From positions 1-64,000 of the forward strand of contig PDPE01000037.1 of assembly GCA_002747395.1 (NCBI GenBank): a stretch of 64,000 bases of DNA, in the 5' to 3' direction. The notes beneath the pieces were generated by a model, which saw only the letters and a list, made by a program, of their open reading frames with translations, did not search any database and was not told the DNA's origin. Below, one piece after another: positions 8,420 through 16,682 of the stretch. A program made the translations under genes and the position numbers. This DNA comes from Pseudomonadota bacterium. GTDB lineage: Bacteria > Pseudomonadota > Gammaproteobacteria > Pseudomonadales > Oleiphilaceae. Numbering within the stretch: the first letter of the stretch is position 1; the number at the start of each line of letters is the position of its first letter.

Positions 8420-8458
8420 CAGTTCGCCTTTGCCGTTCATCTTTGCAGTTCATCTTTA
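8420..8458. repeat. Tandem array 3 x 13 bp
   Basis: CAGTTCGCCTTTG, CCGTTCATCTTTG and CAGTTCATCTTTA lie head to tail without gaps, downstream of the cluster's presumed terminator. Confidence 0.75.
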
Positions 8459-8508
8459 TCGCTCACCATTTCTGGTAAATACAGAAGCCCGTAGTATTGT
8501 TGGCGTGA

Positions 8509-8573
8509 CAGTATATAGATATGATTGGGTCTATACTGGAACCATCCTGGGGATATCACTATGCTTTATAGTG
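8509..8573 (+). promoter_or_regulatory. Two dyad symmetries upstream of the fabG-like gene
   Basis: CAGTATATAGA (8509-8519) and TCTATACTG (8530-8538) form an imperfect inverted repeat with about 10 bp between the arms. Just downstream CACTAT-gcttt-ATAGTG (8557-8573) is a perfect 6-bp dyad. Together they lie 40-110 bp before the start of the following gene and are candidate operator sites. No regulator can be named. Confidence 0.4.
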
Positions 8574-8615
8574 AAAAACAACAATACCTGACAAACAGAA
8601 TAAGCAGGCTTACCT

Positions 8616-9353
8616 ATGACAGATAAGAAAGTAGTACTTGTAACCGGAGCAAGCCGGGGCATTGGCCAGGCGATTTTACGACGTTTTTGCCAGCCCGGGT
8701 TTTTCGTGATTGGTACGGCCACCGGAACCGCCGGTGTTGACAGTATTGAGGCGGAGCTGAAAAAGCACAATACGGAAGGGCTGGCACTGGAATTGAATCT
8801 GGCCGACAGGGAGAGTGTCTCTGCGCTGGTTTCCGGGCTCAAGCAAAAAGGACTGTCCGTGGAGATCCTGGTCAACAATGCAGGTATCACCCATGACCAG
8901 TTGGCCCTGGCGATGAAACCGGCACAATGGCAAAGTGTGATCGATACCAACTTGACCGGCACATTCAACCTGACTCAGGGACTGCTGCGACCCATGTTGA
9001 AATTACGCCGCGGGCGTATTATCAGTGTGAGCTCGGTCGTCGCTTCGCGAGGTAATCCCGGTCAGTGCAATTACAGTGCAAGCAAGGCTGCAATAGAAGG
9101 GCTAACACGCAGCCTCGCCCATGAAATCGCCAAAAAGGGGATTACCGTGAATGCCGTAGCCCCGGGTTTTATTCAAACCGATATGACGGCCAAACTGCCA
9201 GAGGAAGCGCAACAGGCTCTCCTTGCCCGGATTCCTGCGGGTGAACTGGGTCAACCCGAAGATATAGCTGCAACGGTAGCTTTTTTGGCCAGCGAGGATG
9301 CGCGTTATATCACCGGGCAGGTTATTCATGTCAATGGTGGTATGTATATGTAA
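8616..9353 (+). CDS. 3-oxoacyl-ACP reductase-like SDR (FabG family)
   Basis: A 245-residue SDR with VTGASRGIGQA (residues about 8-18), NNAGITHD near residue 88, the catalytic serine in SVSSVVASRG, and YSASK near residue 152, followed by AIEGLTRSLA and GFIQTDM as in FabG. It would reduce 3-oxoacyl thioesters with NADPH. It stands alone with its own upstream dyads, away from a fab operon, so it is probably an accessory FabG (FabG2-like) rather than the essential copy. It converges on the NhaC gene with only 11 bp between stops. Confidence 0.88.
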   Translation: MTDKKVVLVTGASRGIGQAILRRFCQPGFFVIGTATGTAGVDSIEAELKKHNTEGLALELNLADRESVSALVSGLKQKGLSVEILVNNAGITHDQLALAMKPAQWQSVIDTNLTGTFNLTQGLLRPMLKLRRGRIISVSSVVASRGNPGQCNYSASKAAIEGLTRSLAHEIAKKGITVNAVAPGFIQTDMTAKLPEEAQQALLARIPAGELGQPEDIAATVAFLASEDARYITGQVIHVNGGMYM

Positions 9354-9364
9354 CGACCAGCCTT

Positions 9365-10777
9365 TTATTTCGTTGTGGTTGTTTCGCCCGAAACTTTTGT
9401 CCGAAACAGGGCTATTCCCATGTAAGCAAAGAGAATTGCCAGAATCGGGTTGATGAGATTTACAAGCGCATAAGGCAGGTAATCCAGGGTGGGCACGTTC
9501 AGCACGGAAGCGAAAAATGCCCCGCCTGTTGTCCACGGAATTAATGGTGTGGACAAAGTCGCCCCTTCTTCGAGTGAGCGCGATAGCACGCTGCGGTCGA
9601 TGTCTTTCTCATCATAGGCATCGCCATAAAGCTGACCGCCCAAAATGATCGACATATAAGCCTCGCCCATACTCATATTGCCGATGATACAGGAGACAAT
9701 GGTTGACGCAATCAGGGAAGCCCGGCGTTTGATGCGTGATACCAGGCCTGCAATCAATACCCGAAGGAAACCGAACTCGGCCAAAATACCGCCCAATGCC
9801 AGAGCCTGCAGGGAAAGGAACAGCGTCCAGCCCATGGAGCTGATCCCCCCCCGGCTGAGCAAGTTGTCCAGGTTTTCCACGCCGGTTTGTGGTTTTCCGC
9901 CGGACCACAACGAAGTGAGAACATGTGCCAATTCCCTGTCCTGCATGGTGATGGCGATGATCACTGCAACCACGGCAGAAATCATCATTGCAGGTTCAGC
10001 AGAGACCTTTTTGAAACTCAGGCCCAGTAATACGACCAAAGGCAAAATGCAGAGTAAATTGATGGTAAATGCCTGTTCAATTCCGGCCAGCATTTCATGA
10101 ATTGTCTCGACTGGCATCCGGTTGTCAGCCCAGGTCATGCCCAAATAGCTATATAGCACCAATGCAATTAAAAATGCGGGCCCTGTGGTAAACATCATGC
10201 TTTTAATATGGGCATACAAGTCGGTTTTTGCAGACATGGCTGCCAGGTTGGTGGTGTCTGAAATGGGAGACATTTTGTCGCCGAAAACTGCGCCTGATAC
10301 AATCATGCCGGCAACCAGGGGAAGGGGGATGTTCATCGCCGCCCCTATGCCGATCAGCACCACTCCCGCCGTACCCACCGTTCCCCAGCTTGTTCCCGTT
10401 GCCAGAGACATAAAGCTGCACAAAACGAGGCCGGCCGGTAAAAAGACCGATGGCGAAATGAACTCCAGACCATAATAAATCAAAGCGGCGACGGTACCAC
10501 TTTGAATATAGGCGGCAATCAGCACGCCGATTAAAATAAAGATATAAACCGCACTCAAGGCCCGGGTAATCCCGGTATGCATGGCCTGGCGAATTGGTGA
10601 AAAATCACCTTTGTACAGTGACCATGCGGCTCCCGCTGCAATCAGCAGACAAATCAGCATCAGGCTGTGCAGACTTGCCTTGAGTTCGAAGAGGCCAAAG
10701 CCAATAACAGTGACAATTGCCAAAAATGTACTCAGAGCCAACCCGAAAGAAGGTGGCGATATGGTGTTTTTCGTCAT
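9365..10777 (-). CDS. nhaC: Na+/H+ antiporter, NhaC family
   Basis: A 470-residue membrane protein with about 11-12 hydrophobic segments. Diagnostic NhaC motifs are GTSWGTVGTAGVV and VSGAVFGDKMSPISDTTNLA. It exchanges cytoplasmic Na+ for external H+, fitting a saline habitat. A longer frame begins at a TTG at 10819, but ATG 10777 is preceded by AGGAAAA at proper spacing and gives MTKNTISPPSFG, so the shorter start is chosen. It is transcribed toward the FabG-like gene and has no operon partner. Confidence 0.92.
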   Translation of the reverse strand: MTKNTISPPSFGLALSTFLAIVTVIGFGLFELKASLHSLMLICLLIAAGAAWSLYKGDFSPIRQAMHTGITRALSAVYIFILIGVLIAAYIQSGTVAALIYYGLEFISPSVFLPAGLVLCSFMSLATGTSWGTVGTAGVVLIGIGAAMNIPLPLVAGMIVSGAVFGDKMSPISDTTNLAAMSAKTDLYAHIKSMMFTTGPAFLIALVLYSYLGMTWADNRMPVETIHEMLAGIEQAFTINLLCILPLVVLLGLSFKKVSAEPAMMISAVVAVIIAITMQDRELAHVLTSLWSGGKPQTGVENLDNLLSRGGISSMGWTLFLSLQALALGGILAEFGFLRVLIAGLVSRIKRRASLIASTIVSCIIGNMSMGEAYMSIILGGQLYGDAYDEKDIDRSVLSRSLEEGATLSTPLIPWTTGGAFFASVLNVPTLDYLPYALVNLINPILAILFAYMGIALFRTKVSGETTTTK

Positions 10778-10845
10778 TGCTTTTCCTGATTCAGAGTCTG
10801 GTGTTATCCGTTTCGTCAATGGAGTTTTTCAGGTGGTGTGCCGGT

Positions 10846-10881
10846 CGGGGTAATTGCTATCCACGGGGTAATTGCTATCCA
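10846..10881. repeat. Perfect tandem duplication 2 x 18 bp
   Basis: CGGGGTAATTGCTATCCA occurs twice without a gap in the divergent spacer between nhaC and the first paralog gene. Confidence 0.95.
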
Positions 10882-11001
10882 AACCGGCAGATTGTAGCAT
10901 ACAGACAGCAGGGTTATTTTATTTTCGTTTGAAAATTGTATTTCCCTGTTGCTTCCGGCCAGGGCCGGGCAGCGTAATGATACCGGATGGGGGAATGGAT
11001 T

Positions 11002-12144
11002 ATGTCTTACAGTCTGACAAAAAAATGGCAGGAAACACCCAAAGCAACCAGGTTTGCCGTGATCGGTGTGATTGCACTGGTAATATTCTGGGATATGTTC
11101 GATGGTTCGTATGGAGGAAGTCAGGTCACAGTCATGGATCGGGGTTTGAATATGCCGGCCATGACCTATACCTTGCCAGAAGACTGGACGCTGAAGCATG
11201 ATGTCGTATTTGATTCTGGTTCAGGCCACTACAGCAAATACCTGATTGAGATACATGACCCGAATGGTGGTATGGCTTTTACCAATCGCTACCTTCAGTT
11301 TGTAGTCTATGGGTCTGCGCTCCGTATGTTGTCGAAAGGATTACCCTTTGACCAGGCGTGGAAAAACGCTGCTTACCAGGCATTACAGCAAAATTTCGCG
11401 AATATCCGTTTTGGAGAAGCGTTGCCACAGGGAGAGTGGGCTTCCCTGATGTCCGGGCAAATACAAGGGTATCTGGCGAAGAAAAAGGGCCAATTATCGA
11501 AAGGGGAAATAGCTCAGTTCTCAAAGGGAGAGTTTCTTGAAGCGGATATTCAGGCGCAACGCGACGGTCAGAATTTCAGGGGCAAGGCGCTCATGATACG
11601 CGCTTCTGCGGTTCAACCGGATAGCGGTAACATACTAATGAGCCTTGTTATTGCCCCGGAAGGGCACTTTTCTGACATGATGGCGGGATATCTGCAGATT
11701 CTGGAGCAGGTCAAAAGCAATCCGGAATATGCCAGAACCAAACAACAGTTTGCCAATCAGGCGATGCAGCGCAGTCAGGTGGCCCATCAGACGAGAATGG
11801 CAAATCAGAGGAGCAATTTCGAAGCACATCAGAACCTGGTAAACCAGCGGTCAGCCCAACAGGATGCGAACTTTCAGCAATGGATGGGCGATTTCAGAAA
11901 TGATGGAACAACCCCCTCTGCTGGCGGCAGTTATACCGGGCAGGATTACCTGGTAGACAGCATTCACGAACGGCAAACATTCTATGATCCCGACTCCGGC
12001 TACAATGTAAGTCGTGATGGCCAGTACGACTACAACTACACTGACGGAATGGGCAATTTTTATGGCACCAATAACCCGAGTTTCAACCCTGATTCACTGC
12101 AGGGAGATTGGCGGAGAGCTGAAGTGTTGACCCCGAACAACTGA
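11002..12144 (+). CDS. Unknown membrane-anchored protein, tandem paralog A
   Basis: Not a family I can name. The 380-residue protein has a short basic N-terminus, one hydrophobic segment (about residues 14-30, FAVIGVIALVIFW), then a domain starting VTVMDRGLNMPAMTYTLPEDW, a Gln/Arg-rich helical stretch (about 230-285) and a C-terminal domain rich in Tyr/Gly/Asp (GQDYLVDSIHERQTFYDPDSG, then a segment ending in GDW). The topology suggests an inner-membrane anchor with a periplasmic body. ATG 11002 is preferred over 10987 because the arrangement GGAATGGATT-ATG matches GGAGTTGATT-ATG before the paralog. The last about 90 residues are nearly identical to paralog B while the first two thirds are clearly diverged. 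Confidence 0.8.
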   Translation: MSYSLTKKWQETPKATRFAVIGVIALVIFWDMFDGSYGGSQVTVMDRGLNMPAMTYTLPEDWTLKHDVVFDSGSGHYSKYLIEIHDPNGGMAFTNRYLQFVVYGSALRMLSKGLPFDQAWKNAAYQALQQNFANIRFGEALPQGEWASLMSGQIQGYLAKKKGQLSKGEIAQFSKGEFLEADIQAQRDGQNFRGKALMIRASAVQPDSGNILMSLVIAPEGHFSDMMAGYLQILEQVKSNPEYARTKQQFANQAMQRSQVAHQTRMANQRSNFEAHQNLVNQRSAQQDANFQQWMGDFRNDGTTPSAGGSYTGQDYLVDSIHERQTFYDPDSGYNVSRDGQYDYNYTDGMGNFYGTNNPSFNPDSLQGDWRRAEVLTPNN

Positions 12145-12393
12145 TCATTGATGGAAAGGGTGATTACTCCTGATTATGTAGTGGTTCCATCCCGATTTAC
12201 CGCCAGATGAGTAACTTTTAAAACCGGGTCAGGGTTCCGGGGGAGCCTGAATAGACAGCCGGTGCGGGATTGAAGCAAAAAAGGGCGCTATCAATACTAC
12301 CTGGCAATTGAAAGAAAACGCGTTCATAGAGCCGGAAAATTCACCCTTGATAACGGGATACACTCTCTCAAAAAATATCCAACGGAGTTGATT

Positions 12394-13512
12394 ATGTTTC
12401 AGAGTATAAGAAAAAAGCAGCAAAAAGCACCTGTCAACACCCGGTTTGCCGCTGTCGGTCTGGTTGTGGTGACGATTTTCTGGTCAACGTTCAGTAGTGC
12501 GCAGGCCAAAAAAGTCACGATTATGGATCGTGGCCTGAATATGCCGATTTCCACCGTTACACTGCCCGAAGGCTGGGAATTGACGCAGGACATCGCGTTT
12601 AACGCGGTTTCAGGCAGATACTCTCGCTATCAATTTGAGCTTCGTGATTCGCATGGTGGAACAAGCTTTACCAGTCTTCGACTCCAGTCTGTGAACTATG
12701 GCCCCTTTTTCAGAATGGTCTCCCAGGGGTTGCCTCTTGAACAGTTGTGGAAAAAAGTAGTGTATCAGGAGTTGCAGCAACGAAATATTGTCAATGTTCG
12801 CTTTGGCGAGCCTTCGTCTCAGGGGGACTGGGTTTCCGAGCAGGTAGAGAGTATGAGAAAAGTGATAGCCCAAAACAGGGAGAAATTTTCAGGTCTCCCG
12901 GCAATGCGATTTTTTGAAGCTGAAATTCATGGGCAGCGTAATGGCCAAAATTATCAAGGCAGGGCGTTTATCACGGTTATGCCGTTTTCGCAACAGGATG
13001 GCACTGCGAAAATATCTCTTGTTCTGGCTCCTTCCGAGCGCTTCTCCAAAGCGTTGGCAGGATTTAGACAGATCAAGCCTGAAGGGAATCCGGACTATGT
13101 CGGGGTTACAGCACGCTTGATCGATAACGTGACGCGGCAGAATCAATTGGCCCACCAGAGGAGGATGGCAGACCAGAGGCGAAATTTCAACGCACATCAG
13201 AACATGGTAAGGCAGCGGTCAGCCCAACAGGATGCCAACTTTCAGCAATGGATGAGCGATTTCAGAAATGACGGAACAACCCCTTCTGCTGGCGGCAGTT
13301 ATACCGGGCAGGATTACCTGGTAGACAGCATTCACGAACAGCAAACATTCTATGACCCTGACTCCGGCTACAACGTAAGTCGTGATGGCCAGTATGACTA
13401 CAATTACACCGACGGAATGGGTAATTATTATGGCACCGATAACCCGAGTTTCAACCCTCACTCACTGCCAGGCGATTGGCAACAAACTTATCCGCTAGCT
13501 CCGAATTACTGA
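12394..13512 (+). CDS. Unknown membrane-anchored protein, tandem paralog B
   Basis: A 372-residue paralog of the preceding gene with the same order of parts: N-terminal hydrophobic segment (FAAVGLVVVTIFWSTF), VTIMDRGLNMPISTVTLPEGW domain, Gln/Arg-rich helix and the Tyr/Gly/Asp-rich end (YDPDSGYNVSRDGQYDYNY). Here the hydrophobic segment ends SSAQAKK, which could be a signal-peptidase site, so this copy may be released to the periplasm. ATG 12394 with upstream ACGGAG is the start; a TTG two codons earlier is less likely. A 249-bp spacer separates the copies, so each may have its own promoter. Function unknown; W-, G- and Y-rich C-terminal segments of this look occur in other secreted proteins of unknown role. 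Confidence 0.8.
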   Translation: MFQSIRKKQQKAPVNTRFAAVGLVVVTIFWSTFSSAQAKKVTIMDRGLNMPISTVTLPEGWELTQDIAFNAVSGRYSRYQFELRDSHGGTSFTSLRLQSVNYGPFFRMVSQGLPLEQLWKKVVYQELQQRNIVNVRFGEPSSQGDWVSEQVESMRKVIAQNREKFSGLPAMRFFEAEIHGQRNGQNYQGRAFITVMPFSQQDGTAKISLVLAPSERFSKALAGFRQIKPEGNPDYVGVTARLIDNVTRQNQLAHQRRMADQRRNFNAHQNMVRQRSAQQDANFQQWMSDFRNDGTTPSAGGSYTGQDYLVDSIHEQQTFYDPDSGYNVSRDGQYDYNYTDGMGNYYGTDNPSFNPHSLPGDWQQTYPLAPNY

Positions 13513-13542
13513 GTTTGAGCGGTGATGGTACCCCGCTACCAC

Positions 13543-13593
13543 GCCCCCGCTGCCCTGGTTGTCTTGTGGTGATTGTCTTGTGGTTGCGGGGGC
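13543..13593 (+). terminator. GC-rich stem with a repeat-filled loop
   Basis: GCCCCCGC (13543-13550) pairs perfectly with GCGGGGGC (13586-13593). The 35-nt loop contains a tandem duplication of TTGTCTTGTGGT (13559-13570 and 13573-13584). It lies 30 nt after paralog B and probably marks the transcript end, although no T-tract follows. Confidence 0.5.
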
Positions 13594-13673
13594 AAATGAT
13601 TGTAACCCTCTCTTAACAATTTTTTACCTGACGTAAACAACATCCTGTATACAAAACATGCACTTGAGACCAA

Positions 13674-13679
13674 TATAAT
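13674..13679 (+). promoter_or_regulatory. Possible -10 box for the MshEN-domain gene
   Basis: TATAAT lies about 110 nt before the start codon; no good -35 hexamer is found at 16-18 nt upstream. Confidence 0.35.
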
Positions 13680-13735
13680 AGAAAGCGGAAGTGCTCATTG
13701 TCGCGTCACAAGGCAAATAGAAAAAAAGCAACTGA

Positions 13736-13771
13736 AAAGAAAGCAAAAAGTAGAAAGAAAGCAAAAAGAAA
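13736..13771. repeat. Tandem duplication 2 x 18 bp (A/G-rich)
   Basis: AAAGAAAGCAAAAAGTAG is followed by AAAGAAAGCAAAAAGAAA directly in the 5' leader of the MshEN-domain gene. Confidence 0.8.
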
Positions 13772-13787
13772 ACAATAGAGGTTTACA

Positions 13788-14546
13788 ATGCTCGCATCCA
13801 GAAAGCAGATGGATAGGTCTCGTCTTGGTCGTTTGCTGATAAATCGGGGGTACATTACCCGGGAGCAACTGGATGAGGCGCTGATTATTCAGCGGGAAAC
13901 GGGAATCAAACTTGGTCAGGTGATGATTGACCGGGAAATGATATCCGAAAGGGATCTGGGCAGAACCCTGAAACACCAGGAGCGTTATCGATGTGCTGCT
14001 GCATTCCTTGCTGTGGTGGTGACTCCCTTGCAGCCTGTGATGGCATTTGCATCAGGCCCGGCGGGGGCGATTATTCCTGAAAACCGTACGACTGTTTCAC
14101 AGTTGGAGAAATTCGCCAGAGCGTCCGGGCTACGGCCGCTGGCTGAAGAAGAAATGGGGGCGGTATCAGCACAGGGTTTGGTAGAAGATGTGCAGTGGTT
14201 AACCGGTATGATTAATCAGGCCAGACAGGGCGAGTCATCATCCACCGGAGCATCTGCTGAAAATAGCAACGGAATTGGTCAGCTTGAAATGCTGACCCAC
14301 CTGATATTGCCCATGACAAATTTCCTGGATTCAGATACCAGAGTCGAAGGTGTCAGTTACGACACTCCGGGTCAAATGATGACCTTTAACAGCGATGGCA
14401 GCCTGGGGTTGAAATTCCCTTCACATATTGATCGGGTCTCAATGGAAAATATCAGGCCTCGGGGTTCTGCAGGGCCATCATTTGGTAACCTGTATTTCAC
14501 CGATATTTCCATGAATATGAACGTGACCGTCCGGCCTCGCTTCTAG
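13788..14546 (+). CDS. MshEN-like (possible c-di-GMP-binding) domain joined to a secreted-type domain
   Basis: A 252-residue protein. Residues about 7-60 read RLGRLLINRGYITREQLDEAL then LGQVMIDREMISERDLGRTL: two copies of the RLGxxLxxxGxIxxxxLxxAL pattern that defines the c-di-GMP-binding MshEN domain of type II secretion/MSHA ATPases. No ATPase follows. Instead there is a hydrophobic stretch (AAAFLAVVVTPLQPVMAFA, about 68-86) and a domain with LAEEEMGAVSAQG, a motif seen near the N-terminus of some secreted DUF6160-type proteins, and a beta-rich end (NLYFTDISMNMNVTV). The combination is unusual. Start ATG 13788 follows ATAGAGG. Function unknown; c-di-GMP binding is inference from the motif. 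Confidence 0.78.
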   Translation: MLASRKQMDRSRLGRLLINRGYITREQLDEALIIQRETGIKLGQVMIDREMISERDLGRTLKHQERYRCAAAFLAVVVTPLQPVMAFASGPAGAIIPENRTTVSQLEKFARASGLRPLAEEEMGAVSAQGLVEDVQWLTGMINQARQGESSSTGASAENSNGIGQLEMLTHLILPMTNFLDSDTRVEGVSYDTPGQMMTFNSDGSLGLKFPSHIDRVSMENIRPRGSAGPSFGNLYFTDISMNMNVTVRPRF

Positions 14547-14547
14547 T

Positions 14548-14573
14548 TTACTTGCTACTCTTACTTGCTACTC
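14548..14573. repeat. Perfect tandem duplication 2 x 13 bp
   Basis: TTACTTGCTACTC occurs twice head to tail, beginning 2 nt after the stop codon of the MshEN-domain gene. Confidence 0.9.
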
Positions 14574-14590
14574 CCGGTTTTCCCTCCTTG

Positions 14591-14630
14591 CTTGCAGTGC
14601 TTGTTGCTATCTTGCAGTGCTTGTTGCTAT
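14591..14630. repeat. Perfect tandem duplication 2 x 20 bp
   Basis: CTTGCAGTGCTTGTTGCTAT occurs twice without a gap, in the same spacer as the 13-bp duplication. Confidence 0.95.
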
Positions 14631-14693
14631 GAGGCACCACAGGTTGCCTTTGCGGGAGTTGCCCGGGATATTCTCATGCCCCTTGCCGAAAAG

Positions 14694-15167
14694 CTACGCC
14701 CGGGCCAGTACACAACTGCCAGACATTGTTTCTTTCTTTCCCCGGGCACCATATAAAGAGGACTGTCTGCTTTGGCCCCGAATAATTTCCATGATTCTGG
14801 TCACGCGCTGTTGCGAATGACTGATTATTTTCCCGTTCACCGAATTTGCCTGTTTGCATTGATTGAGCAGCGACTGAACGAGTTGCCACTTCGACTTCAG
14901 TTCCGCATTTGAGCTGACTTTAACCAGCATGGAAAAAGTGGGAGGCGCCTTGGGGGCGCATTCTTTGGCAAGGTAGGTCGACTTGCTCCGGGCCCTTTGT
15001 TCGAGGCACTGGAGCAGCTCCTGTTTGAGTTGCTGGCTTTGTTCGATCTGAGGGAGGTCTCTCTCCTGAAGGGCATGCCGTTCTTTATTCAGCACTTCCT
15101 CAAGTCGGGTCAAATCGTTTAAATCAGAATCAAGAAAATCAATCAGGGTTTTCAGTGCAATTGTCAT
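14694..15167 (-). CDS. flgN: Flagellar chaperone FlgN
   Basis: A 157-residue, almost wholly helical protein with heptad-like charge patterns (DLNDLTRLEEVLNKERHALQ...LEQRARSKSTYL) typical of FlgN, the cytoplasmic export chaperone for the hook-filament junction proteins FlgK and FlgL. Identification rests on this pattern plus its place directly after flgM, as in other gammaproteobacteria; FlgN diverges fast in sequence. The tail after about residue 135 (GKKETMSGSCVLARA) is probably disordered. Confidence 0.85.
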   Translation of the reverse strand: MTIALKTLIDFLDSDLNDLTRLEEVLNKERHALQERDLPQIEQSQQLKQELLQCLEQRARSKSTYLAKECAPKAPPTFSMLVKVSSNAELKSKWQLVQSLLNQCKQANSVNGKIISHSQQRVTRIMEIIRGQSRQSSLYGARGKKETMSGSCVLARA

Positions 15168-15182
15168 CTCTCATGGTCTCCG

Positions 15183-15512
15183 TCAGAACATACCTGAGTC
15201 AAAATCAAGCATATTCTGCGCCAACTTTTTCTCGTCTACTGAATAGCTTCCGTTATCAATTGCCGCCTTGATCTCTGACACTTTGTCATTGTTAATGTCA
15301 GGCATATCCTTGATAGAGTTTTCGAGTTGCTGAAAACTCTGCGCCTTTGCGCTGAAGCTGACACTATCGCCTGCATTGCTGCCGGTCGCCACGGTGCCTT
15401 TTGCCTTGCTCTCGGCAGTTGTATGAATCTTGCTTTCGGTTGCCTGGCTGGCCTGTTTGCTTTTCTGCGAGGAACCCGAATTGGGGTCTATTCCATTGAA
15501 GTCGATGATCAT
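15183..15512 (-). CDS. flgM: Anti-sigma-28 factor FlgM
   Basis: A 109-residue protein with a polar, disordered first half and the conserved C-terminal sigma-binding part (DKVSEIKAAIDNGSYSVDEKKLAQNMLDF). FlgM holds FliA inactive until the hook-basal body is finished, then is exported through it. It is 15 nt upstream of flgN in one transcription unit and follows flgA after a spacer of about 240 bp. Length is normal (about 90-110). Confidence 0.93.
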   Translation of the reverse strand: MIIDFNGIDPNSGSSQKSKQASQATESKIHTTAESKAKGTVATGSNAGDSVSFSAKAQSFQQLENSIKDMPDINNDKVSEIKAAIDNGSYSVDEKKLAQNMLDFDSGMF

Positions 15513-15637
15513 TGCACTAATTCCCGATTGAGTTTTATCCGATTCTGTTTCTATTATCGACCAGGCTGTTTTTATCTTTAGTAAAAAACGAAAAAACAGC
15601 AGGGTTTTTTTTGTGGTAAAAGCAGACTGTGATTTTT

Positions 15638-15714
15638 GGTTATTGTTCCGGATTATTGTTCCGGGTTGTTGTCTCGGGTTGTCGTTTCAGGTTATTGTCC
15701 CGGGCTGCTGTTTT
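15638..15714. repeat. Degenerate tandem array of about 6 x 13 bp between flgM and flgA
   Basis: Successive units are GGTTATTGTTCC, GGATTATTGTTCC, GGGTTGTTGTCTC, GGGTTGTCGTTTC, AGGTTATTGTCCC and GGGCTGCTGTTTT. The phase is kept at 13 bp after the first 12-bp copy. The array lies in the spacer between flgA and flgM. Confidence 0.8.
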
Positions 15715-15750
15715 TGGAAATTGTTATTGCTGATTCTATTATTCTACGGT

Positions 15751-16566
15751 TTATAAAGGAATTTCAACGAGCCCCTTGCGAAGAACAAATGCCTTGACAA
15801 CGCGTTCCGATGTATTGTTTCTGACGAGTATTTGCTGGCCTTTTTTCCCGTTGGTCAACGCAGTACCCATCATTTTCACGCTCAACATGTCCGATCTGGC
15901 TGATATCACCACATTATCTCCCTTGCTGATCAATTTCGGTGTCTCCAGCCGGGGAGGGGAAAAGGGTTGTCCCGGCGAGATAGTTCTTTTTACAGAGAGG
16001 CCGACCAGATTGGCTGAATTGTGGTAGTAGCCGTATCTCAATTTACGCAGGGGAATGTCTCCTGTTGTGATGTCGCCCGGTTCCACAATGTCACCCCGGT
16101 TCAGATGGCGTGTGCTGACCAGGGCGGGGACAAACAGAGTTATTCTGGCATTGATAATCAGGCTCCATGAACGATCACAGGATACCTTCAGGGAATTTCT
16201 GGAAGTTTTCATGGGGTCGCTTGTCAATTTCACCGACAAGGCACTTTCAGGGCAGGGAGAAAGATTCAGGCGAGGATCGATCTTGCCGAGTGTCAGTTCA
16301 AAGCGGCTAATCTTTTCCGCTGCAATCTGATCCGAGAGGTATCTGTTGAGGTATTCCTGCGCTATCGAGTTAATTTGGGAAACGGTTTCGGAAGCAGAAG
16401 CTGCGTGCGATAAAAAAATTATCACAAAATAGGGTAGTAGTCTGCCAAATATGATTTTTTGTCCTATTATTTGAAAATAGGAGGAAGCCAAGGCTGCTTG
16501 ATGTCGTTTTTTTGTCTTCTCGTCGCTGTGTTGACGAGTTTTTGACTGGATATCGGGTAAAAACAT
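15751..16566 (-). CDS. flgA: Flagellar P-ring assembly protein FlgA
   Basis: A 271-residue periplasmic chaperone for the P ring. After a leader with a hydrophobic segment ending in SHAASA (about residue 58) come the FlgA domains including an SAF-type segment (TRHLNRGDIVEPGDITTGDI) and the C-terminal MGTALTNGKKGQQILVRNN and KAFVLRKGLVEIPL strands. The annotated start gives a basic leader of about 40 residues before the hydrophobic core, longer than usual, so initiation further in is possible. It is transcribed divergently from cheV, as in Pseudomonas. Confidence 0.92.
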   Translation of the reverse strand: MFLPDIQSKTRQHSDEKTKKRHQAALASSYFQIIGQKIIFGRLLPYFVIIFLSHAASASETVSQINSIAQEYLNRYLSDQIAAEKISRFELTLGKIDPRLNLSPCPESALSVKLTSDPMKTSRNSLKVSCDRSWSLIINARITLFVPALVSTRHLNRGDIVEPGDITTGDIPLRKLRYGYYHNSANLVGLSVKRTISPGQPFSPPRLETPKLISKGDNVVISARSDMLSVKMMGTALTNGKKGQQILVRNNTSERVVKAFVLRKGLVEIPL

Positions 16567-16682
16567 AATTATTCGTTGCCTGGTTGGTTTTTATTATTTG
16601 CAAGCAAACAGCATGCCTGAGTGGAAAGGAGTGGTTTTTCTATCGGGTGTTATTTTCTGCTTGAAGGATTTGGAGTCGGTTT

